Assembly: GCA_964427285.1 (NCBI GenBank) | Contig: CAYRTS010000014.1 | Coordinates: forward strand, 1 to 55,555 | Source: SPCO01 sp964427285 | Lineage (GTDB): Bacteria; Chloroflexota; Limnocylindria; Limnocylindrales; CSP1-4 | Direction of reading: 5' to 3' | DNA length: 55,555 nt | The notes under the pieces: generated by a model | Databases searched by the model: none | What the model was told of the DNA's origin: nothing | Seen by the model: the letters and a program-made list of their open reading frames with translations, nothing else | Position numbers and translations under genes: made by a program | In this document: one piece after another, positions 8,774-17,618 of the stretch | Layout: the number at the start of each line of letters is the position of its first letter | Numbering within the stretch: the stretch's first letter is position 1

Positions 8774-9873
8774 AGGAACTGCTCGACACGCTGGCGGCCT
8801 GGCGGGCCGAAGATGTTGGCGTCGGGCGCGCGGTCGTGGTCCGCACCTTCGGTTCCGCGCCGCGACCCGAGGGTGCCGTCCTGATCTACGCGGATGACGG
8901 GCGGATCGCCGGGTCCGTCAGCGGTGGTTGCGTGGAGGGTGCGGCAGCGGAGGAGATCGAGCGCGCGCGGGCGACCGGCCACGCCCGGGTGATCCGTTAT
9001 GGGATCAGCGACGAGCAGGCGTGGGACGTCGGCCTCGCTTGCGGCGGCACGATCGATGTCCTGGTGGAGCCGTCGGTCCCATCGGCGGCGGTCGCCGCGG
9101 CCGTGGCATCGCTTGGTACCGGTGGCCATGGTTCGGCGGTCGTCACGCCACTCCCCGCGGACTCGCCGCCCCCCGGGTTCGGTAAGCACACGCCGGGTAC
9201 GGGCGCCCCCCCTGAGCCGGAGCTGGTGGTCCACGACGACGGGCGTCTAGACGGCACGCTCGGCGACCCCGCGCTCGACCGACAGCTCATCGAGGCCGCC
9301 CGCGATGCGCTTCAACGCGGGCTTTCCCGGACGGTCGAGCTCGGCGGTCGCTCGTTGTTTGTCGAGGTCTATCCCGTTCGACCGCGGCTGGTCGTGGTCG
9401 GAGCGGTCGAGGTCGCGCGCTCGCTCGTCCGGCTGGCGAAGGAGCTCGGGTTCGAGACGGTGGTGATCGATGGTCGCGCCTCGTTCGCCACGGCGGAGCG
9501 ATTCCCCGATGTGGATCGCTTGATCGTCGGCTGGCCCGACGAAGTGGCCGACGAGATCGGGCTGGGCCCCAATGACGCCGTCGCCGTCCTGACCCACGAT
9601 GTCAAGTTCGATGAGCCGGCGATCGTCGAGGCGCTTCGCCGCGGCTGCCGCTACGTGGGTGCCGTCGGGTCGCGCAAGACCCAGGGGGATCGGAGGGGGC
9701 GGCTGCTCGACGCGGGCGTGACGGCCGAGGAACTGGCCGAGCTACGGGGACCGGTCGGGCTGGACCTGGGCGGGCGTGCCCCCTCGGAGACGGCGCTCGC
9801 GATCCTGGCGGAGATCGTCGCCCAGCGGTATGGCGGCTCGGGCGTGCCAATGCGGGAGCGCGCGATCTCGTAG
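8770..9873 (+). CDS. XdhC/CoxF-family molybdenum-enzyme maturation protein
   Basis: This 367-residue protein has an N-terminal XdhC/CoxI domain (TFGSAPRPEGA, then GSVSGGCVEG around residues 50-60) and a C-terminal XdhC_C Rossmann domain (VVVGAVEVARSLVRLA, VLTHDVKFDEPAI, GAVGSRKT). XdhC-type proteins bind Moco and insert it, sometimes after sulfuration, into molybdenum hydroxylases. A Pro/Gly-rich linker joins the domains. The gene overlaps coxE by ATGA, so the two are probably made together. Confidence 0.88.
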   Translation: MKELLDTLAAWRAEDVGVGRAVVVRTFGSAPRPEGAVLIYADDGRIAGSVSGGCVEGAAAEEIERARATGHARVIRYGISDEQAWDVGLACGGTIDVLVEPSVPSAAVAAAVASLGTGGHGSAVVTPLPADSPPPGFGKHTPGTGAPPEPELVVHDDGRLDGTLGDPALDRQLIEAARDALQRGLSRTVELGGRSLFVEVYPVRPRLVVVGAVEVARSLVRLAKELGFETVVIDGRASFATAERFPDVDRLIVGWPDEVADEIGLGPNDAVAVLTHDVKFDEPAIVEALRRGCRYVGAVGSRKTQGDRRGRLLDAGVTAEELAELRGPVGLDLGGRAPSETALAILAEIVAQRYGGSGVPMRERAIS

Positions 9874-9913
9874 ATCCAGCCGGGTAGAAGCAGGGTGGCT
9901 GGAACGGGACTGG

Positions 9914-10954
9914 TCAGATCCCGGCAGCCGGATCGTCGGCTGATGGATCGGCGGGCAGGGTCGCGGCCCCGCTCAGCACCCCTCCGACGATGGTCAGGGC
10001 CGCCCCGACGGAGTAGGCCAGCAAACCGAGAAAGTCGAACGGGTCCAGCTCCAGCTCCGTCTGCCCCAGCAAGGTCAGGTCCCCCCAGTGAGCGACGGCG
10101 AGGATCGCCCCGAAGACGGCGATCGCGGCCCCGACCCAGGCGACCGGAATGGGCGACGGGATCCGTGGCGCCTCAACGACGGTCAACGCCGCAATCGCAA
10201 GCACCGCGACCGGCAACGCCGCCTGGGCCAGGGTCCAGAAGCTGAACGATACGTTCAAGGCCCAGCCAACAATGACCAGCGCAAACCCTGCGACCGCAGT
10301 CATCACGCCCCGGTCGCCGCTCCTGATCGCGGCAAGAGGGTCCGCGCCTCGCTGGATCACCGATCGGACGAGCGCCCCAGCCGCGCCAACCAGCGCGACG
10401 GCGATGGCCAGCCCAATGATCCCGCCGGAGCCGCCCAGGTCATCGATGTCGAACAGGATCTCGACCAGCTTGAGGAGGGCCAGGCTGACCAGCACGAGGC
10501 CGGCGCCCAGCTCGATCGTTGACAGTGGAACTGGCAGGCTCCGGGCGGCCGGCGTCCCTCCAACCCAGGCCGTCGCACCCGTGACGAGGCTCGCCACGAT
10601 GACGATCATGACGAATTGCGCCGAGTCCCAGACACCAAAGGGCAGCCCCAGCAAGGTGAGGAGGAGGGCGCCCGCCGACGCGGCCGCGAGCATCTGCGCG
10701 GACCGATCCAGCTTCAACCAAGCGGCCCGAAGATCGGCGGACAGCGCCGCGGCGACGGCTGCCGGGGCGTTGGGGGCCGCGGCGACATGGGCGGCATCGG
10801 GCGCGGGGGCCCGGTCAAACATGTCGGCGGCAGCCGGCGCGCGAGTCGCGCCTTGCGGATGAGCGGGATCGGCCGTGTCCCCGGAGACCGGATCGATCGG
10901 ATCGATCCCTTCCGGCGAGTAACCGGGGTTCGTCCGATCGCGTTCGTCGTGCAA
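9914..10954 (-). CDS. Multi-spanning membrane protein of unknown function
   Basis: This 346-residue protein has an N-terminal hydrophilic tail of about 85 residues rich in Asp, Pro and Ala, followed by about seven or eight hydrophobic segments (for example LAAASAGALLLTLLGLPFG, FVMIVIVASLVTG, GVMTAVAGFALVIVGWAL). I do not recognise a family. The start is TTG at 10954, supported by GGAGG about 8 bases upstream. It runs against the cox genes on both sides, so it is its own transcription unit. Confidence 0.72.
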   Translation of the reverse strand: MHDERDRTNPGYSPEGIDPIDPVSGDTADPAHPQGATRAPAAADMFDRAPAPDAAHVAAAPNAPAAVAAALSADLRAAWLKLDRSAQMLAAASAGALLLTLLGLPFGVWDSAQFVMIVIVASLVTGATAWVGGTPAARSLPVPLSTIELGAGLVLVSLALLKLVEILFDIDDLGGSGGIIGLAIAVALVGAAGALVRSVIQRGADPLAAIRSGDRGVMTAVAGFALVIVGWALNVSFSFWTLAQAALPVAVLAIAALTVVEAPRIPSPIPVAWVGAAIAVFGAILAVAHWGDLTLLGQTELELDPFDFLGLLAYSVGAALTIVGGVLSGAATLPADPSADDPAAGI

Positions 10955-11058
10955 CCTGTGTGCCTCCGTCCTGCGTGAACGCTCGATCGGGTCGACGACC
11001 GTGATCAGGTCGGTTGCCGAAGGCTACTCCGGCGCCCGGTTGATGGGAAGATGCGGCG

Positions 11059-12483
11059 ATGCCAGATCGTGTCGGGGCGGTGGTGCTTGCGGCCGGTGCC
11101 GGGTCCCGCTTTGGGGGCGGCAAGCTGCTCGCGTCGCTGCACGGTCGCCCGATCCTGCAGCACGTGCTGGACCGACTCGCAGCGGCGGAAATCAGTCGGA
11201 TCATCGTGGTGCTTGGGCACGAGGCGGAGGCGATCGAGGGCGCGATCGGATGGCGAAGCGAGTGTCGGGTCCGCAATCCAGACCCGTCCCGTGGGCTATC
11301 GAGTTCGCTTGCGGTCGGGATCGAGGCGCTGGACCCGGACCTCGAGGCGGCGTTGATCGTCCTCGGTGACCAGCCCCAGCTCGCCGCCGAGGCCATCCGG
11401 GCGCTGTTGGCCGCCGCACCCCACCCTGACCATCCCATTGTCGTGCCGGTTTACGCCTTGGATCGGGGACGCAATCCGGTGCTGCTTCGTCGACCGGCGT
11501 TTGCGCTGCTGGCCCGGACCAGCGGTGACCGCGGCCTTGGTCCGCTGATCGAGGCGCATCCCGAGCTCGTGCAGGAGGTCCCGGTGCCGGACGTGCCGGA
11601 CAACCCCGATATTGACAACCGTGCGGATCTCGTCCGGATGCTGGAGATGGCCTGGACCGCGCGCGTCCGTGCGAACGAGCACCAGGTCGACCGGTTCCGC
11701 GAGGTCCCCGACGGTACGGATTTCTACGCCCCGGTCAGCGGCCTGTTCCGGGCGGACCCCACCAGGACCGATGAGCCGGCCCTGGCCATCCTGCTGGACC
11801 TCATCCGGCCGGGCGAGACGTGGCTGGACATCGGCGCAGGCGCCGGTCGTTATGCCCTGCCTATTGCGCGGGCGCTGGCGCCGTCGGGCGGCGCGGTGAT
11901 CGCGGTCGACGCGTCGGCGGGGATGCTTGCCGGTCTGCGCGAGATCGCCAGTGAGCATGCCATCGCCAACGTGCGAGTGATCGAGGGGCGCTGGCCACCT
12001 CCGATTGACGAGGCTGCGGCGTTTGCGGCCGACGTGGCTCTGATAGCCCATGTCGGGTACGACGTCGCCGAGATCGGGGCGTTCGTCCGCGCGATGGAGG
12101 CAAGCGTGCGGCGGCTGTGCGTGGCGGTGCTCATGGAGCGGCAACCCTCGTCGATCGCGGACGTGTGCTGGCCCTCGGTCTGGGGCGAGGAGCGAATGTC
12201 CCTGCCAGCCCTGCCGGAGCTTCTTGAGCTGCTGCGGGCGAAGGGGCGAGCGCCGGTCGTCCTCCACCTGCAGCGCGAGCCGCGACGGTTCGGGTCACGC
12301 AAGGAGATCGAGGACTACCTCCGCCGACAGCTGTGGGTCCGGGCGGGCAGCGCCGCCGATGCCCGGTTCCTTGCCGCGCTGGAATCGTTCGTCGTCGAAG
12401 ACCTCGACGGCAAGGTTGGTCTGCGCGACCAGCGGCCGCTCCCGATCGGGATCGTGACCTGGGAGCCGGGGCGTCCCGAGTGA
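11059..12483 (+). CDS. MocA-like molybdenum cofactor nucleotidyltransferase fused to a SAM-dependent methyltransferase
   Basis: The 474-residue protein has two domains. Residues 1-200 are a MobA-like NTP transferase of the MocA type: LAAGAGSRFGGGK (10-22), the metal-binding GDQP (103-106) and the terminal DIDNRADL (184-191). MocA makes the cytidylated Moco used by CO dehydrogenase. Residues about 215-474 form a class I methyltransferase with motif I LDIGAGAGRYA (256-266) and an acidic second motif (VIAVDASAGM). I do not know this fusion as a standard architecture. ATG 11059 is directly before the conserved VGAVVLAAG strand. No frameshift or stop separates the domains. Confidence 0.85.
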   Translation: MPDRVGAVVLAAGAGSRFGGGKLLASLHGRPILQHVLDRLAAAEISRIIVVLGHEAEAIEGAIGWRSECRVRNPDPSRGLSSSLAVGIEALDPDLEAALIVLGDQPQLAAEAIRALLAAAPHPDHPIVVPVYALDRGRNPVLLRRPAFALLARTSGDRGLGPLIEAHPELVQEVPVPDVPDNPDIDNRADLVRMLEMAWTARVRANEHQVDRFREVPDGTDFYAPVSGLFRADPTRTDEPALAILLDLIRPGETWLDIGAGAGRYALPIARALAPSGGAVIAVDASAGMLAGLREIASEHAIANVRVIEGRWPPPIDEAAAFAADVALIAHVGYDVAEIGAFVRAMEASVRRLCVAVLMERQPSSIADVCWPSVWGEERMSLPALPELLELLRAKGRAPVVLHLQREPRRFGSRKEIEDYLRRQLWVRAGSAADARFLAALESFVVEDLDGKVGLRDQRPLPIGIVTWEPGRPE

Positions 12484-12559
12484 CCGATGAGCGCGCGGGC
12501 GAAATCGACGAGACCGCCACGCGAGCCCGCCATCTGACTACTGCGGCGGCAGGTTCTCG

Positions 12560-12589
12560 TTGACGTGGGAAGGACCCGGGGCGGATACT
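12560..12589 (+). promoter_or_regulatory. Candidate sigma70-type promoter of coxMSL
   Basis: TTGACG (12560-12565) and GATACT (12584-12589) are 18 bases apart. Transcription would start near 12596 and leave a leader of about 150 bases before coxM. Confidence 0.4.
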
Positions 12590-12610
12590 GACCCGCAACA
12601 GTTCCCCAGC

Positions 12611-12733
12611 CCCCGGATCCCGATCGTGCGCTAGAGGAAGCGCCTGATCGACGGACCGGTGTCGTCGCCAGCAGTTCTGCGCCCGTCTCCGGGCCGGACG
12701 GGCTACACGTCACCCCGCATGCGCGGGAGGAGG
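12611..12733 (+). promoter_or_regulatory. Structured leader upstream of coxM with hairpin abutting the SD
   Basis: The leader holds three possible hairpins: GCGCT/AGCGC around 12630-12645, GCCCGTC/GACGGGC (12681-12703, perfect 7 bp) and CCCGC-ATGC-GCGGG (12714-12727). The last touches the AGGAGG Shine-Dalgarno at 12728-12733. Control of translation start is possible; I do not recognise a known riboswitch. Confidence 0.35.
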
Positions 12734-12744
12734 GTCAAGGCGCG

Positions 12745-13617
12745 ATGATTCCAGCGCAGCTCGATTACGTCCGTCCGGGCAACCTGGACGAGACATTGCA
12801 GATCCTCAAGGATCGGGAGGGCGACGCCAAGCTGCTGGCCGGCGGCTACAGCCTGATCCCGCTCATCAAGCTCCGTCTCGCGCAACCGGCCCTGCTCGTG
12901 GACCTTCGCGACGTGACTGGTCTGGACGGCATCGTCGAAACCGACGACCAGGTCGTCATCGGCGCCAAGGCGACCCACCGCCAGATTCACGAGCGCGCCG
13001 TGGCGTCCAACTACATGCTCCTGGCGGACGTCAGTGCCGTCATCGGCGATCCGCAGGTCCGCAACTGGGGCACGATCGGCGGGTCCATCGCGCATGCGGA
13101 TCCGGCATCAGATTGGCCCGCCGCCCTGATCGCGGCGAGCGCCACGATCATCTGCCGGAGCCAGGCCGGCGAGCGAGCCATCTCGGCGCGGGAATTCTTT
13201 CTGGATACGTTTACGACCGCACTCAAGCCAACCGAGGTCGTCACCCAGATCCGGCTCGTGCGTCGACCCAGGGGTGCCGCGGGCGCCTATGAAAAGCTCG
13301 AACGCAAGGTCGGCGACTTCGCGACCGTCGGTGTGGCCGCCGTCGTCTGGCTCGGCGCCGAGGGTCGAATCGCGCGTGCCGGCATCGGCCTCACGGGCGT
13401 CGCGGAGACGCCGTTCGCGGCCACGGACGCCGAGGCGATCCTCGCCGGGAACGCTCCGTCGGAGGAGCTGTTCCGCCGAGCGGGCAACGCCGCGGGCGCC
13501 CAGAGCCGGCCCGGCGGCGACGTCCGCGGTCCCGTTGAGTACAAGCGGGCAATGGCTGCGGAGATGACCGTCAGGGCACTCCGTCGCGCCACCGAACGCG
13601 CTCTCGCGTACGTGTAG
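12745..13617 (+). CDS. coxM: CO dehydrogenase medium (FAD) subunit
   Basis: This 290-residue FAD subunit has AGGYS (residues 32-36) and TIGGS (110-114) followed by AHADPASD, the flavin-pyrophosphate motifs of CoxM. It heads a tight coxM-coxS-coxL operon, the order found in form I CO oxidisers. AGGAGG at 12728-12733 lies 11 bases before ATG. It is clearly a different paralogue from the coxM at the start of the window. In the complex it hands electrons from the 2Fe-2S subunit to the quinone pool. Confidence 0.95.
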   Translation: MIPAQLDYVRPGNLDETLQILKDREGDAKLLAGGYSLIPLIKLRLAQPALLVDLRDVTGLDGIVETDDQVVIGAKATHRQIHERAVASNYMLLADVSAVIGDPQVRNWGTIGGSIAHADPASDWPAALIAASATIICRSQAGERAISAREFFLDTFTTALKPTEVVTQIRLVRRPRGAAGAYEKLERKVGDFATVGVAAVVWLGAEGRIARAGIGLTGVAETPFAATDAEAILAGNAPSEELFRRAGNAAGAQSRPGGDVRGPVEYKRAMAAEMTVRALRRATERALAYV

Positions 13618-13631
13618 GAGGCAGCACCACG

Positions 13632-14144
13632 ATGACTACCCAGCACATCACGGTCACGGTCAACGGGGAGGCGCACGAGGCGGACGTCGAGCCCCGCCTC
13701 CTCCTCGTTCACCTCCTGCGCGACAACCTCGGGCTCACTGGGACGCACGTAGGTTGCGACACGAGCAACTGCGGCGCCTGCACCATTCACATCGATGGCG
13801 AGAGCGCCAAGTCGTGCACGATGCTCGCGGTTCAGGCCGACGGTCGCGAAATCAAGACGATCGAGGGGATGGCCAGCGGTGCCACCCTCCACCCGCTCCA
13901 GCAGGCCTTTTGGGATCAGCACGGGCTCCAGTGCGGCTTCTGTACCCCCGGGATGATCATGCAGTCCGCGTCGCTGCTCAAGGAAAACCCGGCGCCCTCG
14001 GAGGCGGAGATCCGGGTGGGCATCAGCGGCAACCTGTGTCGCTGCACCGGTTACGTGAACATCGTCAAGGCCATTCAGCAGGCGGCCGGCGAGATGGCCG
14101 CCGTCGCCGAGAGCCCGACCGGTTCGCCGGTCGCGGCCGGTTGA
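13632..14144 (+). CDS. coxS: CO dehydrogenase small (2Fe-2S) subunit
   Basis: This 170-residue protein carries two 2Fe-2S clusters. The plant-type N-terminal cluster uses C42, C47, C50 and C62; the C-terminal helical cluster uses C101, C104, C136 and C138 (CGFC and CRC motifs). All eight ligands are present. It bridges electrons between the molybdenum-copper site in CoxL and the FAD in CoxM. It starts 14 bases after coxM with AGGAGG in front. A short Ala/Pro/Ser-rich tail follows the second cluster domain. Confidence 0.96.
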   Translation: MTTQHITVTVNGEAHEADVEPRLLLVHLLRDNLGLTGTHVGCDTSNCGACTIHIDGESAKSCTMLAVQADGREIKTIEGMASGATLHPLQQAFWDQHGLQCGFCTPGMIMQSASLLKENPAPSEAEIRVGISGNLCRCTGYVNIVKAIQQAAGEMAAVAESPTGSPVAAG

Positions 14145-14159
14145 GCGGGGAGTGACGAG

Positions 14160-16544
14160 ATGACAACGGAGACGGAGCCCCGCACCAGCGCCGCCATCGG
14201 TGGCATGGGTCATTCGGTCAAGCGCAAGGAAGACCCGCGGTTCATCCGTGGCCAGGGCGAGTACATCGAAGACGTCAACCTGCCAGGGCAGCTGTGGCTC
14301 GACATCGTCCGGAGTCCGTACGCCCACGCCAGGATCAAGTCGATCGACGCCTCCGAGGCCCTGAAGATCCCGGGGGTCGCCGCCGTCGTCACCGGCAAGG
14401 ACCTGGAGGGATACAAGCTCCACTGGATGCCGACCCTGGCGGGCGACATGCAGATGGTGCTCCCCGTGGACACCGTCATGTACCAGTCGCAGGAGGTCGC
14501 GGCGGTCATTGCCACCTCCCGCTATGCCGCCGCCGACGGTGTCGCCGCTGTCCTCGTTGACTACGAGCCACTGCCGGTCATCGTGGATCCGCACAAGTCC
14601 CTGGAAGCGGGCGCGTTCGTGCTGCGCCCCGACCGCGGCCCGGACAAGCAGACCAACCACATCTGGCATTGGGAATCTGGCGACCGGGCTGCCGCGGACG
14701 CGGCGATCGCCGCTGGCGAAGTCGTCATCAAGGAAGACATCTATATCCCGCGCATCCATGTCGCCTCGATCGAGACGTGCGGCTGCGTCGCAGATTGGAA
14801 TCCCGTCCGCCAGCAGCTCACGCTCCACATGACGTCGCAGGCACCCCACGCGATCCGGACGGTGCTGGCACTCGTCGCCGGGGGCGCCGGTCTGCCCATC
14901 TACGAGCACAACATCCGCGTCATCACGCATGACATCGGTGGCGGGTTCGGGGGAAAGGTACCGGTCTACCCGGGGTACGTCCTGGCTGTCGCCGCCTCGT
15001 TCCTCACCGGCAAGCCCGTCAAATGGATCGAGGATCGGTCCGAGAACCTGCAGGCGGACTCGTTCGCCCGCGACTACCACATCCACGCGGAGATGTCGGC
15101 GACCAGGGAAGGCAAGATCACCGGGCTCAAGGTCAAGACCATCGCCGACCACGGCTACACCGACGCCGCCGCCGATCCGTCCAAGTTCCCGGCCGGCCTG
15201 TTCAACGTCATCACCGGCTCGTACGACTTCCCCGACGCGTTCGTCGAGGTCGACGGGGTCTATACCAACAAGCCGCCTGGCGGCGTCGCCTACCGCTGCT
15301 CGTTCCGGGTGACCGAGGCCGTCCACGCCATCGAGCGGATGGTCGACATCCTCGCCCACGACATCGGCAAGGACCCGGCCCAGCTCCGGATGGAGAACTT
15401 CATCCAGCCCGAGCAGTTCCCGTACAAGACCCCGACCGGCTGGTCGTATGACTCGGGGAATTACCCGGCGGCCCTCCAGAAGGCCATGGACATGATCGAC
15501 TACGCCGGGCTCCGGCGCGAGCAGGCAGAGAAACGCGAACGCGGCGAGCTGATGGGCATCGGCATCTGCAGCTTTACCGAGATCGTCGGGGCTGGGCCGT
15601 CGCACGACTTCGACATTCTTGGGCTCAAGATGAACGACGGCGTCTTCATCCGGGTCCACCCGACCGGCAAGGTGCACGCGCAGATCTCATCGCAGACCCA
15701 GGGCCAGGGCCACGAAACCACCTATGCCCAGATCATCGCCGAGGAGCTCGGCTTCCCGGTGCAGGACATCAAGATCGAGTACGGCGACACCGATAAAGCG
15801 CCCTACGGCCTGGGAACGTACGGCTCCCGCTCGACGCCAACGTCGGGCGCCGCCGCCTCGATGGCGTCGCGCAAGATCCAGGCCAAGGCCCGGACGCTCG
15901 CCGCCCACCTGCTCGAAGCGTCCGAAGAAGACCTCGACTGGGAGCCGGGCAAGTTCAGCGTCAAGGGGTCACCGGACCGGTTCAAGACGATCCAGGAGAT
16001 CGCCTTCGCGGCCTACACCAACTTCCCGCAGGGGATGGAGATGGGTCTTGAGGCGGTCGACTACTACGATCCGCCCAATCTGACCTTCCCGTTCGGCAGC
16101 TATATCTGCGTCATCGACATCGACAAGGGGACCGGACGCGTCAACGTGCGTCGGTTCGTCGCCATCGACGACTGCGGCAACATCATCAACCCGATGATCG
16201 TCGACGGACAGATCCACGGGGGGCTCAACATGGGCCTCGCCCCGGCGCTCTACGAAGAGATCACCTACGACGAGCTCGGCAACAACCTGGCCGGGACGTT
16301 CATGGATTATTTGGTGCCCACCGCGGTGGAAAGCCCCGCCTGGGAGACCGGCAAGACCACCACGCCTTCGCCACACCATCCGATCGGCGCCAAGGGCGTC
16401 GGGGAGTCGGCGACGGTCGGCGCCCCGCCGGCCATCGCCAATGCTGTCGTCGATGCCCTGTGGCACCTCGGTGTCCGCAACATCGACATCCCGATCACGC
16501 CCCAGAAGGTCTGGGCGATCCTCCACGAGAAGGGAATCTCGTAG
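14160..16544 (+). CDS. coxL: Form I CO dehydrogenase large subunit (MoCu active site)
   Basis: This 794-residue subunit oxidises CO to CO2 at a Mo-S-Cu centre. The diagnostic form I loop AYRCSFR is present, with the copper-binding Cys at residue 380. GVGES near the C-terminus supplies the catalytic Glu (E749). The Moco-binding stretches DIGGGFGGK and TQGQGHETTYAQI are intact, and the length is normal. A GGGGAG sequence precedes ATG 14160, 15 bases after coxS. With coxM, coxS, coxD, coxE, coxG and two XdhC proteins around it, the organism probably scavenges CO for energy. Confidence 0.97.
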   Translation: MTTETEPRTSAAIGGMGHSVKRKEDPRFIRGQGEYIEDVNLPGQLWLDIVRSPYAHARIKSIDASEALKIPGVAAVVTGKDLEGYKLHWMPTLAGDMQMVLPVDTVMYQSQEVAAVIATSRYAAADGVAAVLVDYEPLPVIVDPHKSLEAGAFVLRPDRGPDKQTNHIWHWESGDRAAADAAIAAGEVVIKEDIYIPRIHVASIETCGCVADWNPVRQQLTLHMTSQAPHAIRTVLALVAGGAGLPIYEHNIRVITHDIGGGFGGKVPVYPGYVLAVAASFLTGKPVKWIEDRSENLQADSFARDYHIHAEMSATREGKITGLKVKTIADHGYTDAAADPSKFPAGLFNVITGSYDFPDAFVEVDGVYTNKPPGGVAYRCSFRVTEAVHAIERMVDILAHDIGKDPAQLRMENFIQPEQFPYKTPTGWSYDSGNYPAALQKAMDMIDYAGLRREQAEKRERGELMGIGICSFTEIVGAGPSHDFDILGLKMNDGVFIRVHPTGKVHAQISSQTQGQGHETTYAQIIAEELGFPVQDIKIEYGDTDKAPYGLGTYGSRSTPTSGAAASMASRKIQAKARTLAAHLLEASEEDLDWEPGKFSVKGSPDRFKTIQEIAFAAYTNFPQGMEMGLEAVDYYDPPNLTFPFGSYICVIDIDKGTGRVNVRRFVAIDDCGNIINPMIVDGQIHGGLNMGLAPALYEEITYDELGNNLAGTFMDYLVPTAVESPAWETGKTTTPSPHHPIGAKGVGESATVGAPPAIANAVVDALWHLGVRNIDIPITPQKVWAILHEKGIS

Positions 16545-16549
16545 TCGTC

Positions 16550-17584
16550 ATGGCCTCGCGATCGGTCTTCGCGCGGGCCGCTGAGCTGGACGCGGCGGGT
16601 CGGCCGTTCGCGATCGCCACAGTTGTGGCGGTACGTCGGCCGACCTCGGCGCGCCCCGGGGCGTCCGGCATCGTCCACCCGGACGGCACCATCGAGGGCT
16701 GGGTCGGCGGCAGCTGCGCCCAGCCCGTCGTCGTCCGCGAGGCGCTCCGGGCGCTCGGTGACGGGCAGCCGCGCCTCCTTCGCCTGTCCAGGGACGCTCC
16801 CACCGAGGGCCGGCGCGGCGATGGCGTTGTCGAACTGGTCATGACCTGCCATTCGGGGGGCACGCTGGAGATCTACGTGGAACCACATCTGCCTGCGCCG
16901 GTCCTGTGGGTGGCCGGCACGACCCCCATCGCGGGCGCCCTGGTCGAGCTGGGTTCGGCGGCGGGTTGGCGGGTCTCTGTCTTCGATCCGATCGTGGACG
17001 CTACGGCGTTTGCGGCGGCCGAGCGAGTGATCGCGAGCGCCGACATCCGCAAGACGGACCCGGAGGCCAACCCCGCCGTGGTCATTGCCACCCAGGGCGT
17101 CTGGGACGAGGAGGCGCTGGTTGCCGCCCTCGGCCGTAACGCTGCGTACGTGGGTCTCGTCGCCTCGCCGACACGTGCGGCGGTCGTGCGCGCCTGGCTT
17201 CGGGATGAGGGCGGTGTCCCGGACGAGCGGCTCGCCGCGCTGCGTGCTCCGGCGGGCCTGAACCTGGGCGCCGAGACGCCCGAGGAGATCGCGATCTCAA
17301 TCCTGGCCGAGCTGGTCCAGGTCCGTCGCGGGACGGCAGCCTTCGTGGCCTCGCCCGGACCGGCGACCCTGGCCGGTGGTGGTCCGTCAACATCGATCGA
17401 ACCCGTGGTCGACGACATCGTGCTCCTGGATCCGGTCTGCGGCATGACCGTCGATCGAGCACACGCCCGCCATCTCGCAGAGCACGACGGCGTGGTGTAC
17501 GCGTTCTGTTCGATGGGCTGCCGGACCAGCTTCATCGCCGAACCGGGCGCGTATCTCACCCTGTCGGTATCCTCGCCCGACTGA
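16550..17584 (+). CDS. XdhC/CoxI-family protein with C-terminal YHS domain
   Basis: The 344-residue protein begins with an XdhC/CoxI domain (residues about 15-110, GWVGGSCAQPVV) and a Rossmann-like XdhC_C part (LWVAGTTPIAGALVELG, IATQGVWDEEALV, GLVASPTRA). It ends in a YHS metal-binding domain at 293-336: DPVCGM (C297), then FCSMGC (C320, C324). XdhC proteins insert Moco; YHS domains occur in heavy-metal and copper-handling proteins. The fusion in a coxMSL operon suggests a link to copper or sulfur loading, which is inference. ATG 16550 lies 5 bases after coxL. Confidence 0.85.
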   Translation: MASRSVFARAAELDAAGRPFAIATVVAVRRPTSARPGASGIVHPDGTIEGWVGGSCAQPVVVREALRALGDGQPRLLRLSRDAPTEGRRGDGVVELVMTCHSGGTLEIYVEPHLPAPVLWVAGTTPIAGALVELGSAAGWRVSVFDPIVDATAFAAAERVIASADIRKTDPEANPAVVIATQGVWDEEALVAALGRNAAYVGLVASPTRAAVVRAWLRDEGGVPDERLAALRAPAGLNLGAETPEEIAISILAELVQVRRGTAAFVASPGPATLAGGGPSTSIEPVVDDIVLLDPVCGMTVDRAHARHLAEHDGVVYAFCSMGCRTSFIAEPGAYLTLSVSSPD

Positions 17585-17618
17585 CGCGACCTCGACAATC
17601 CTGGCTGGAGGCCATCCC

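Noticed and set aside
13287..15677. 796-codon open frame on the minus strand opposite coxM-coxS-coxL
   Set aside because: It is the antisense shadow of three certain genes with high third-position GC. Its text is His/Asp/Arg/Gly-rich with no domain.
14160..16544. Xanthine or nicotinate dehydrogenase rather than CO dehydrogenase
   Set aside because: The form I CO dehydrogenase loop AYRCSFR and the coxD/E/G neighbours decide for CO dehydrogenase.
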